Assembly (NCBI GenBank): GCA_016789455.1
Contig: JAEUQU010000002.1
Coordinates: 620,001 to 684,000 of the forward strand
DNA: 64,000 bases
Origin: Candidatus Saccharibacteria bacterium
Lineage (GTDB): Bacteria; Patescibacteriota; Saccharimonadia; Saccharimonadales; Saccharimonadaceae
Direction: 5' to 3'
Both the position numbers and the translations under genes were made by a program. Within the stretch, counting starts at the first letter, position 1. Each line of letters starts with the position of its first letter. The notes under the pieces were generated by a model. The model saw only the letters and a list, made by a program, of their open reading frames with translations, made no database searches and had not been told where the DNA came from. This document shows, piece by piece, positions 34,733 to 42,430 of this stretch.

Positions 34733-35923
34733 ATGCGGGGTTCAAACATCATTACAATCAACGGTCAGCCATATGATGCCCTTACCGGCATGCCTTTACC
34801 GAAATCGGCATACGCCCAACCTTCATCGGCTCCGGTGCCGACTCCCGCCCAAGCCCCCGTGCCCGCACCCGCGCCGGTCCGTTCGACCGATGGCATGCAG
34901 CGCACCGTCCGTACCGCCGCCACGGCGGTTCATGGCCGCCCACAGAAGTCAAAAACCCTGATGCGCTCCGTCCTCAAAGCACCACATGCCTCCGCGCTAC
35001 CCAAGCAGCCAGTCAAACGCTCTTCGCAGATCCGCCGCTTTTCACAGCCACAACCTTCCAGTCTGCACGTCCGGCCGCGTGAAACCGAGATTGTCAATCT
35101 TCGCCAGGCAGCCCAACCTGTTTCGCCCGCGCCCGCAGTACGGCAGACCGAGGCGATTCGCCCTTCACAACCACGCCAACCGCACGCAATCCAAACTCAG
35201 CAGCCTCACCCCGTCCGTGCAGCCGTTGCGGCACCACAGCAGGCACCAGTCTCCAGGCAAAGCGTAGCCACGCCGGCCGCGCACCAGCACGCCCCTCAGG
35301 GCCAGCCTACTGGCCAGCACAAAGCCGCGCATCCGGCCGTCGCCGCCGCGCAGCCGACCCGGCCTGCGCCGCTACAGGGCAGTGAGCTGAAGGAAGCCCT
35401 TATCAAGGAGCAGCTGCGCCACGTCGACGTCGAACAACAGCCCGTCGCCCACAAGAAGCAGCGCCGCCATCCTCGTCTGGCCTCGATCGTCGCCGGCGTC
35501 AGCGCCATCGTCCTGCTCGGCGGGTATCTGACATACCTGAACCTTCCCAGTCTCTCCATCAAGGTCGCCGCCGCCCAGGCAGGATTCGCCGCCACTTATC
35601 CCTCTTACCAGCCCTCCGGCTACAGCTTTAACGGCCCCGTTGCCTACAGCCCCGGAGAGGTGAAGGTCCGCTTTAAGTCGAATACCAACCAGTACGCCTA
35701 CAGCCTGGTACAAAAAGCCTCAAGCTGGGACAGCCAGGCGGTACTCGACAACTTCGTCGTCAAACAGAGCCGTGAATACGCTACGCTGCAGGAGCGCGGC
35801 CTGACCATCTACCTCTACGACAACAAGGCGACTTGGGTGAACGGTGGCGTGCTGTACACAATCGATGGCAACGCGCCGCTTTCAAGCGAGCAGATCCAGA
35901 AGATTGCTTCCAGCACTCTGTAA
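34733..35923 (+). CDS. Membrane protein with disordered N-terminus and DUF4367-like domain
   Basis: 396 aa. Residues ~1-260 are Pro/Ala/Gln/His-rich and basic, predicted disordered and cytoplasmic. A membrane helix lies at about 263-283 (ASIVAGVSAIVLLGGYLTYL). The external C-terminus resembles DUF4367 (YPSYQPSGYSFNGPVAYSPGEVKVRF, WDSQAVLDNFV). ATG 34733 was chosen because TATACA is 9 nt upstream. The N-terminal MRGSNIITINGQPYDALTGMPL segment is notable and could be a short interaction motif. Confidence 0.72.
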   Translation: MRGSNIITINGQPYDALTGMPLPKSAYAQPSSAPVPTPAQAPVPAPAPVRSTDGMQRTVRTAATAVHGRPQKSKTLMRSVLKAPHASALPKQPVKRSSQIRRFSQPQPSSLHVRPRETEIVNLRQAAQPVSPAPAVRQTEAIRPSQPRQPHAIQTQQPHPVRAAVAAPQQAPVSRQSVATPAAHQHAPQGQPTGQHKAAHPAVAAAQPTRPAPLQGSELKEALIKEQLRHVDVEQQPVAHKKQRRHPRLASIVAGVSAIVLLGGYLTYLNLPSLSIKVAAAQAGFAATYPSYQPSGYSFNGPVAYSPGEVKVRFKSNTNQYAYSLVQKASSWDSQAVLDNFVVKQSREYATLQERGLTIYLYDNKATWVNGGVLYTIDGNAPLSSEQIQKIASSTL

Positions 35924-36020
35924 GACGCCAGCCTCATCATACAGCGCATGTATTAACGATTTCTTTACTTGCCAAAAATGTATCAATATTCCGGGTTCTT
36001 CATTAAGGCTTAATGACAAA

Positions 36021-36049
36021 TTGGAGTTTGCCGGCGAGTGACTTATACT
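36021..36049 (+). promoter_or_regulatory. Promoter of gltX
   Basis: TTGGAG (36021-36026), 17 nt, TATACT (36044-36049), 8 nt before the ATG at 36058: a clear leaderless arrangement. Confidence 0.75.
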
Positions 36050-36057
36050 AGCAAACA

Positions 36058-37497
36058 ATGAATGAGAACACCCCAACCGTCCGCACCCGCTTTGCTCCCA
36101 GCCCGACCGGCGCCCTGCATGGCGGCACCATCCGTACCACTGTCTTTGCCTGGCTGCTAGCCCGCCAGGCTGGCGGCCAGTTCCTATTGCGCATCGAGGA
36201 TACCGATCAGAAACGTGAAGTGCCAGGCGCCATCCAAAACATCATGGACAGCCTGCGCTGGCTCGGCCTTGATTGGGATGAGGGCCCTGATACTGGCGGC
36301 CCCTACGCTCCCTATACCCAGTCCCAGCGTCTCGATATCTACAAGGAGTGGGCACAGAAACTGTACGAAGCGGGGAAGGCCTACGCCGATCCCTACAGTC
36401 CGGAAGAATTGCAGGCCCTTCGCGAGCAGGCACAGGCTGAAAAACGGCCGTTTTTGTACCGCGACCATCGCCCTGATCAGCCACCCGCCTGGGACGGCAG
36501 CCAGCCGCTTCGCATCAGGCTGGAGCCGAAGTCATATAGCTGGCATGATGCCGTCATGGGAGACATCACCATGGGGCCGGAGATGGTTGACGATTTCATC
36601 ATCATCAAAAGTGACGGCTTCCCGACATACAACTTCTGCCACATCATCGATGACCACCTGATGAAGATCACGCACGTCACCCGCAGCCAGGAATTCCTTT
36701 CGAGCATTCCCAAGTTCCTGGCCGCCCACGAAGCACTCGGGCTGACGCCACCTGTAAACCTGACTGTACCTCCCGTCCTGGATGAAAGTGGCAAGCGCAA
36801 GCTCAGCAAGCGCTATGGCGCCAAGCCCATCCTGGCCTACCGCGACCTGGGATACCTGCCGAGCGCCGTGCTGAATTTCCTGGCTACTATTGGCTGGAAC
36901 GATGGCACCGAGCAAGAGGTGTACACCGTCCAGGAACTGATTGAAAAATTCAGCAGCAGCCGTATTCAGAAGAGCGGCGGTATCTTTGACGAACAGCGTC
37001 TGACGTACCTGAACGGTGTACACATCCGCCGGCTGTCGCTGGATGAACTATATGAAAAGGTTGCAGACTTTTGGCCGGCAGAAGCAGCGGATGCCGACGA
37101 CGCACACAAAAAAGCCGTGCTGCGTCTCGTGCACGAGCGGCTGAAGTTCTTTGCCGAGCTGCCGGAACTGACACGGTTCTTCTTTGTCGCACCCAGCAGT
37201 GAAGCAGTCACAGAGCAAGTAGCCGCCAACAAGCAGCTGCGCAAGCTGACAGGCACCGAACGGCACGACGCTCTTGCCGCCGTCATCAGTGCGCTCGAAA
37301 ACAGCGACTTCAGCGAGGACGATCTTGAAAAGCAGCTGCGCGCGCTGGTAGAACAGCTAGGCGCCAAGCCAGGAGTGCTCTTCAGCCTGGTGCGTGTGGC
37401 CGTCACCGGCAGCAATGTCGCGCCGGGACTGTTTGAGACGTTGCATGTGCTTGGCAAGGATGCCAGTCTGTCGCGTCTGCGTAGCACCTTGCAGTAA
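36058..37497 (+). CDS. gltX: Glutamyl-tRNA synthetase
   Basis: 479 aa class I synthetase charging tRNA-Glu (and possibly tRNA-Gln in organisms with GatCAB). FAPSPTGALHGGTIRT contains the HIGH-equivalent motif as H21-G-G-T24, and KRKLSKR is the KMSKS-like loop near residue 245. RIEDTDQKR and the C-terminal helical anticodon-binding region are present. A tRNA-Glu gene lies about 2.2 kb downstream. Confidence 0.97.
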   Translation: MNENTPTVRTRFAPSPTGALHGGTIRTTVFAWLLARQAGGQFLLRIEDTDQKREVPGAIQNIMDSLRWLGLDWDEGPDTGGPYAPYTQSQRLDIYKEWAQKLYEAGKAYADPYSPEELQALREQAQAEKRPFLYRDHRPDQPPAWDGSQPLRIRLEPKSYSWHDAVMGDITMGPEMVDDFIIIKSDGFPTYNFCHIIDDHLMKITHVTRSQEFLSSIPKFLAAHEALGLTPPVNLTVPPVLDESGKRKLSKRYGAKPILAYRDLGYLPSAVLNFLATIGWNDGTEQEVYTVQELIEKFSSSRIQKSGGIFDEQRLTYLNGVHIRRLSLDELYEKVADFWPAEAADADDAHKKAVLRLVHERLKFFAELPELTRFFFVAPSSEAVTEQVAANKQLRKLTGTERHDALAAVISALENSDFSEDDLEKQLRALVEQLGAKPGVLFSLVRVAVTGSNVAPGLFETLHVLGKDASLSRLRSTLQ

Positions 37498-37516
37498 GCG
37501 CATATGATTCTTAACA

Positions 37517-37531
37517 ATATTTCACGTGAAA
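37517..37531. promoter_or_regulatory. Second parS-like site
   Basis: ATATTTCACGTGAAA, sharing 15 bases with the site at 3348 and containing the same 12-bp palindrome TTTCACGTGAAA (37520-37531). It lies in the short gap between gltX and the DUF3048 gene. Confidence 0.6.
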
Positions 37532-37570
37532 AAGCAATAGACACAAACGCTTTGCTATAATAAGTAGCAA

Positions 37571-38722
37571 ATGGAGCCAACACAAACACTACCACCAGTC
37601 TCACCGTTGCCGCCTGCAGCAGCACCAGAGCCGCAGCAACCATCGCCGCCAGAGCCCTCGCCACAATCGGAGGGTCGTGAGCCGTGGCATAAGCGCAAGC
37701 GGGTGAGGGTGCTTATTGTCGTATCCACCCTCCTGATCGCTGCAGGAGCCGTGACGTATTGGGCAGTCGTCTTTGCTTCCTACAAGCCAGTCGACATGAC
37801 CGTCAAAAAGCCGGAGGCGAAGGCACCGCCCAAAAAATACTACTCACCGCTGACGGGCAGGGAAATGCCTGATGAGGCCATGACTAAACGGACCGTCACC
37901 GCCATCATGGTCGAGAACAGCCCGGATGCCCGTCCGCAATCAGGCTTGAAGGAAGCCGGGGTGGTCTACGAAGCCATCGCCGAAGGCGGCATCACCCGTT
38001 TTGCGGCGCTGTACCAAGCGGCCCGGCCCGGCCTGATAGGCCCGGTCCGCAGTCTCCGTCCGTACTTCGTCGAATGGATAACACCGTACAACCCGGCTAT
38101 TGCCCATGTCGGCGGCAGCGCCCGGGCGCTGGAAATGGTGCGCGGCGAGGGCTACCGCGATATCGACCAGTTTTTCAACGCCGACGCGTATTATCGCAGC
38201 ACCGACCGCTACGCTCCGCACAACGTCTATACCACGTTCGACCGTCTCGATGCCTTGAACCAAAGCAAAAGCTACACCGAAAGCATCTTTGAAGGCTGGC
38301 CGCGCAAAGCTGACGCGCCCGCCGCCGAACCGAATGCGAGCAGCATCAACGTCACTATCAGCGGGCCGCTCTATAACCCTACCTATACTTACAAGAAGGA
38401 GACAAACAGCTACGACCGGCAACAGGGCGGCGAGGCACACATCGACCGCGAGTCGGGACAGATCTCCCCTAATGTCGTCATCGTCATGAAAATACCGATG
38501 ACGGCCGGGTTCGAAGACGGCTATCGCGAACAGATGGAGACATCCGGCAGCGGTGCCGCGTATATCTTCCAGGACGGCACAGTGACGGAAGGCGAGTGGC
38601 AGAAGGCCGACGTTAAGGCGCCGCTTCGGTTCATCGACGGCAATAAGCAGCCCGTCAAGCTCAATGCCGGCCAGACCTGGCTGACCGCGATTACTACTGA
38701 GCGTACAGTTTCGTGGCAATAG
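37571..38722 (+). CDS. DUF3048 (YerB-like) membrane-anchored protein
   Basis: 383 aa. Pro-rich N-terminus, one helix (about 47-68), then an extracytoplasmic DUF3048 domain recognisable by SPLTGREMPDEA, VMVENSPDARPQSGLKEAGVVYEAIAEGGITRF, IGPVRSLRPY and the C-terminal DGNKQPVKLNAGQTWL (matching the family's GxxxPVxLxxGxTWI). This is the YerB family, of unknown function, often linked to the cell envelope of Gram-positives. TATAAT ends 9 nt before the ATG. Confidence 0.9.
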   Translation: MEPTQTLPPVSPLPPAAAPEPQQPSPPEPSPQSEGREPWHKRKRVRVLIVVSTLLIAAGAVTYWAVVFASYKPVDMTVKKPEAKAPPKKYYSPLTGREMPDEAMTKRTVTAIMVENSPDARPQSGLKEAGVVYEAIAEGGITRFAALYQAARPGLIGPVRSLRPYFVEWITPYNPAIAHVGGSARALEMVRGEGYRDIDQFFNADAYYRSTDRYAPHNVYTTFDRLDALNQSKSYTESIFEGWPRKADAPAAEPNASSINVTISGPLYNPTYTYKKETNSYDRQQGGEAHIDRESGQISPNVVIVMKIPMTAGFEDGYREQMETSGSGAAYIFQDGTVTEGEWQKADVKAPLRFIDGNKQPVKLNAGQTWLTAITTERTVSWQ

Positions 38723-38741
38723 TGATACAGTATTAGTAATC

Positions 38742-39644
38742 ATGTCTATTGAGATGGCGCCCGGCGAAGATAGGCTTCGCGAGCGCTATACCGCCAGCAA
38801 TGAACTTGCCGACCTCACCGAAGAGGAACTTTTTGACCGCCTGTACATCGAGCTTGATTGCGGAGAGGTAGCTTATGAGCTATACCAGCGGCTTGATGAA
38901 GACGGCCGGCTATACATGCTGCAACACCTGGCTCAATGGCAGATTATCGAACTGATAAGCCTCGTCGACGCTACGGTCGAGCAGGAGATACTGGAGCTGC
39001 TTTCGCGTCATCATCCCGATAAAGGCAGGCATCACACCGAGCGCGTAGTCTACGACATCGAATCGGCCGAGTATTTGTTATATAAGCGGTACGCGACCAC
39101 GCCCGAGACCACTGCCATGGATATCATCGCACTCAGCAACTACGTGATTCAAACCTTCGGCCTGGGCGAATTTCTGGCCTTCAGCTACGAGACATTTGAT
39201 GACAAGGGCGGTTACGTCCGCGACCTCACACTGGATCAAGTTGAGACGCTGATCGCCGCAGCACCACAGCATGAAGCGGCTATACGGTCGGCACTCCGTG
39301 GCGAAGGAAGACATCGTGCGCTACGCACTTACGCATCACAGCTGGCCGATGGAGAGGAGCATCACTTGCCGCCCATGGACAGCATCAAGTCGATACGATG
39401 GACCAGTACGCCCGTCGAACCGAAAGAAACCATGTCTCCCGAACAAATAGCCGCCTGGGTCGCAGCATTCAATGCCCGGACGGAGGAGCCGGCCGTGCAG
39501 TGGGAAGCAGGTGTCGAATTGTTCACGCACGGCGGCAGAACCTGGTGGGCCGGACCCGACATACCATTCACCCCGGGCGATGCGGCCACGGCGCCACCGC
39601 CCGAAGAAACGCCTATCGGGCAGGCGTTCGACCAGGCAGCTTAG
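38742..39644 (+). CDS. Unknown 300-aa soluble protein
   Basis: Acidic, helical, no signal peptide or membrane segment. The first ~110 residues form repeated Leu-rich helices (LTEEELFDRLYIEL, GEVAYELYQRL, WQIIELISLV) resembling scaffold or adaptor bundles; residues ~125-170 include FGLGEFLAFSYETFDDKGGYVRDL. The C-terminus is Pro-rich. I do not recognise it. A TACAGT-like -10 element lies 10 nt before the ATG. Confidence 0.65.
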   Translation: MSIEMAPGEDRLRERYTASNELADLTEEELFDRLYIELDCGEVAYELYQRLDEDGRLYMLQHLAQWQIIELISLVDATVEQEILELLSRHHPDKGRHHTERVVYDIESAEYLLYKRYATTPETTAMDIIALSNYVIQTFGLGEFLAFSYETFDDKGGYVRDLTLDQVETLIAAAPQHEAAIRSALRGEGRHRALRTYASQLADGEEHHLPPMDSIKSIRWTSTPVEPKETMSPEQIAAWVAAFNARTEEPAVQWEAGVELFTHGGRTWWAGPDIPFTPGDAATAPPPEETPIGQAFDQAA

Positions 39645-39727
39645 TGGCGCTTGCAGCCATCTGGCATGGCATGATATAATTCACGCTGTTATGCAATGAC
39701 CGGCCAAGCCGGCTTGGCTTTACATAC

Positions 39728-39804
39728 GGCCCCTTCGTCTAGTGGTCCAGGACATCAGGTTCTCATCCTGAAGATCGCGGGTTCGAACCCCGCAGGGGTC
39801 ACCA
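39728..39804 (+). tRNA. tRNA-Glu (CTC)
   Basis: 77 nt with encoded CCA. Acceptor GGCCCCT/AGGGGTC, D-arm TCTAGTGGTCCAGGA, anticodon stem TCAGG/CCTGA around loop TTCTCAT (anticodon CTC), T-arm GCGGGTTCGAACCCCGC. Confidence 0.95.
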
Positions 39805-39841
39805 CGAAAATCGCTCACCGCAAGGTGGGCGCTTTTCGTGG
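39802..39841 (+). terminator. Terminator after tRNA-Glu
   Basis: Near-perfect hairpin CCACGAAAA-CGC-CACC, GCAA tetraloop, GGTG-GCG-TTTTCGTGG. It starts within the tRNA CCA end. Confidence 0.6.
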
Positions 39842-39907
39842 TTAGCCTCGTACAGGTCACCAAGTAAAAACCCTCCACCCGCCATCAGGCAAGTGGAGGG
39901 CCACCCC

Positions 39908-40771
39908 TCAGCCGTACCGCAGCATCCTCGCCGCCTCCGCATCCTCCGTCAGCCGCCAGTCCGTCTCCTTCTTCAGGTCGAACCAGCAGATGGCCTCGAT
40001 GCGCGGCATCTCCGGAAGCGCTCCGAGCATGCCTGCCACCCAGTTGAGCTTGCTGCCGCCGTCCAGACCGCACGCCGTCTCGGTGATCCAGACCGGCTGG
40101 CCGCCCAGCCGGCAGAGACGCTCGTAGGGCTGCCGGAACAGGTGGTGGAAGCTGCGCCAGGACATGCCTTCAACCTCGGCGGCGCTGTAGCCGTCCAGGG
40201 CGAGGATGTCCACCGCTGCGTCACCGGGGTAGTACGACTCGAGGTAGTTGTCGTACGGCACGTCGTCGGCGTTGGCCGCCCAGACCCAGCGCACATTCTC
40301 GGCACCGGCTTCGGCGAAGACCCGGCGCAGGTAGTGCCAGGCGCGGATGAAGTCGTCCGGCGTATTGCCGTTGACGCCACCGCACCATGGGTACCAATTG
40401 CCGTTGAACTCGTGCATCGGGCGCAGGTACAACTCACGCCCGTAGGCTGCGGCGGCAGCCGCCCAGCGGCTGACGTAGCCGTGATACCGGCCACCAGCGA
40501 TGTCCGACAGTCGGTACGCAGGTTGCTCCACACCGCAGCCCGGCGCCCAAGGCTCCCAGGTCACCAGTGGCAAGCGCCAGCCGATACGCTCGAACCAGAC
40601 GGGCGAAAAGCACTGACGATCACCATCGTTCCAAGCCTGGAACCAGTGGACGATCTCGATGGGCCGCGACAAGCTCCGCTCGGCCAGGCGGATCGGCACC
40701 ATGCTCACATCGGGCGCACCTAGGAAATGGCCGCCAAAGCGAACCCCGTTGCGGCGCAAGATATGACTCAT
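39908..40771 (-). CDS. GH26-like glycoside hydrolase
   Basis: 287 aa with GH26 (beta-mannanase/endoglucanase) hallmarks: acid/base E121 in YLRPMHEFNGNWYPW, nucleophile E231 in VWITETACG, plus VTWEPW and WVWAANADD. It lacks a visible signal peptide, starting MSHILRRNGVRFGG, which is odd for an enzyme on polymeric glycans; it may act on imported oligosaccharides or leave by another route. GGAAGGGG precedes the ATG. The promoter TTGACA/TATAAT (16 nt, 40845-40872) and a ~67-nt leader put it in the accessory class. Confidence 0.82.
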   Translation of the reverse strand: MSHILRRNGVRFGGHFLGAPDVSMVPIRLAERSLSRPIEIVHWFQAWNDGDRQCFSPVWFERIGWRLPLVTWEPWAPGCGVEQPAYRLSDIAGGRYHGYVSRWAAAAAAYGRELYLRPMHEFNGNWYPWCGGVNGNTPDDFIRAWHYLRRVFAEAGAENVRWVWAANADDVPYDNYLESYYPGDAAVDILALDGYSAAEVEGMSWRSFHHLFRQPYERLCRLGGQPVWITETACGLDGGSKLNWVAGMLGALPEMPRIEAICWFDLKKETDWRLTEDAEAARMLRYG

Positions 40772-40844
40772 ACCCGTACCCCTTCCAGTTGCAGCAGTCT
40801 GCCGGCAGTGGTTGACGCATGCAATCTAACGCACGTCGTCAAGT

Positions 40845-40922
40845 ATTATAGAATCTTTGCGGAGTATGTCAAAACAGGTGCGACAAGGCGCACTTTGACT
40901 ATTGGCAAATATACGGTATAGT
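40845..40922. promoter_or_regulatory. Divergent near-consensus promoters
   Basis: Minus: TTGACA (40867-40872), 16 nt, TATAAT (40845-40850) for the GH26-like gene. Plus: TTGACT (40895-40900), 16 nt, TATAGT (40917-40922) for the 40964 gene. Their -35 boxes are 22 nt apart. Confidence 0.8.
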
Positions 40923-40963
40923 ATGTTCGTCATCCATATGCTACAACCCTGGAAAGGTGGGGT

Positions 40964-41455
40964 ATGTCACCGCAGGAACTGATCTGGCCGGCCGTCGTCC
41001 TGACACTGGGCCTTGCAGCGCTGGTGCTCATCTACCGCGTTCTGCACATCCGCTTACAGTCCCTTCGCCCGGGCGAAGAGTCCGTGGCCGAACAGGCGCT
41101 GAACCTGCGTGAGCGTGAGGTGGCCGTGCGGATCGCCGAGGGCACGGTCGACCAAGCTACGCGCCTCAAGAACGCTGAGCTAGGCGAGAAGGCCGCCCTC
41201 GCCGTGCAGCGCGAACAGATCGCCGCTGAACTGAAGCAGGATCACATCACCGCCCAGCGGCGCGTCATTCAGGCACGGGCCGACGCCCAGGTGGAGCGTG
41301 CCCAGGAGTACGCCGCCGCCGTCGATGAGGCGGAACTGGCGCAGCGCGACATCATCGGGCTGTACGAACGCTACGCCAGCATCAGGCGCTCAGCGGGGAA
41401 GAAGTTCGGCGGCATCAACGAATTCATCCTCAGCATGAACCGCCTGCCGAGGTAG
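40964..41455 (+). CDS. Membrane-anchored coiled-coil protein
   Basis: 163 aa: one N-terminal helix (about residues 8-28, WPAVVLTLGLAALVLIYRVL) then a long cytoplasmic-type coiled coil rich in Ala, Glu, Gln and Arg (residues ~40-140), ending in a basic segment. It looks like a scaffold or b-subunit-like stalk, but is not part of the ATP synthase. GGAAAGG precedes the ATG. Accessory class, with its own promoter and terminator. Confidence 0.7.
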   Translation: MSPQELIWPAVVLTLGLAALVLIYRVLHIRLQSLRPGEESVAEQALNLREREVAVRIAEGTVDQATRLKNAELGEKAALAVQREQIAAELKQDHITAQRRVIQARADAQVERAQEYAAAVDEAELAQRDIIGLYERYASIRRSAGKKFGGINEFILSMNRLPR

Positions 41456-41458
41456 GCA

Positions 41459-41491
41459 CGGCCCGGGGAGCAGCAGCTCTCCGGGTCTTTC
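41459..41491 (+). terminator. Terminator of the coiled-coil gene
   Basis: Stem GGCCCGGGGAG paired with CTCTCCGGGTC around a short loop, then CTTTCAATT. Confidence 0.55.
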
Positions 41492-41593
41492 AATTGCAGA
41501 TTATCGGCCTGAATATGGTATAATAGTAGTACACGACGGCATCCAGCGCCGCGCCCTCAGTCGCTAATACATAGACACCCACAGGAGGTCATC

Positions 41594-42430
41594 ATGCATC
41601 GAGTCATCACCGCTTTTTGGCGCCCGGCCCTCTCGGCCGCAGCGGTTATCGCAGTCATCGGCCTGGCGCCCGCCCCGTCCGCCGCGGCGCTCCCCGCACC
41701 AAACGGTCCGTACGTGGCACTCGGTGACTCAGTCGCTGCCGGCATCGGGCTATCCGGCCAGGAGGACGCACTATGCGACCGCACGCTCGATGCCTACCCC
41801 CGCCGCATCGCTGCAGCGCTCAACACCAACGTCATCAACCTGGCCTGTTCCGGCGCCAAAGTCGATGAAGGCATGTATGGCGAACAGGAGCGGAACGGCT
41901 ATGATATAACGCCGCAGATTGATCAGGCCTTCGCGTTTGGCACACCGGCATTAATGACCATCACTATCGGCGCGAACGATATGCGCTGGGCCGGCTACAT
42001 CCGTGATTGCTACACCTGGCGTTGCGGCTCGGCACTGGACCGCGGCCTCACCCGGGCATACGCCCTCGACCTCAGACTGGAACTACACAAGATGTTCAAC
42101 CGGATCGAAACATTGAGCAACGGCGCGCCGCCGCGCGTATTGATAAGCGGCTACTACTTTCCATTTTCCAGCACCAGCTGCGGCGAAAGCGAAGGCATCA
42201 CCAGCACCGAAATGAGCTGGCTCAGGTCGCAGACGAGCCGCCTTAACAGCACTATCAGCAGATCAGTCAGTGGTCGCAGCTACGCCACCTACGTGCCAAT
42301 TAATTTCCGCGGTCACGAACTATGCTCCGGTGACCCATGGGTCCAAGGGTCGCGCGATGCGCAGCCATTTCATCCGACAGCGACCGGCCAGCAGGCCATA
42401 GCCGACGCCTTCCTGCGCATCCGGCGCTAA
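41594..42430 (+). CDS. Secreted SGNH/GDSL hydrolase
   Basis: 278 aa esterase/lipase-like enzyme. Signal peptide residues 1-31 (cleavage near PSA/AA). SGNH blocks: GDS with catalytic S46 in VALGDSVAAGIG, the glycine block near CSGAKVDEG, ITIGANDMRW (Asn), and the DxxH block as DAQPFHPTATGQQA. Six cysteines suggest disulfides, which fits the extracytoplasmic thiol system of this genome. AGGAGG precedes the ATG by 5 nt. The stop codon overlaps that of the convergent 1005-aa gene. Confidence 0.9.
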   Translation: MHRVITAFWRPALSAAAVIAVIGLAPAPSAAALPAPNGPYVALGDSVAAGIGLSGQEDALCDRTLDAYPRRIAAALNTNVINLACSGAKVDEGMYGEQERNGYDITPQIDQAFAFGTPALMTITIGANDMRWAGYIRDCYTWRCGSALDRGLTRAYALDLRLELHKMFNRIETLSNGAPPRVLISGYYFPFSSTSCGESEGITSTEMSWLRSQTSRLNSTISRSVSGRSYATYVPINFRGHELCSGDPWVQGSRDAQPFHPTATGQQAIADAFLRIRR

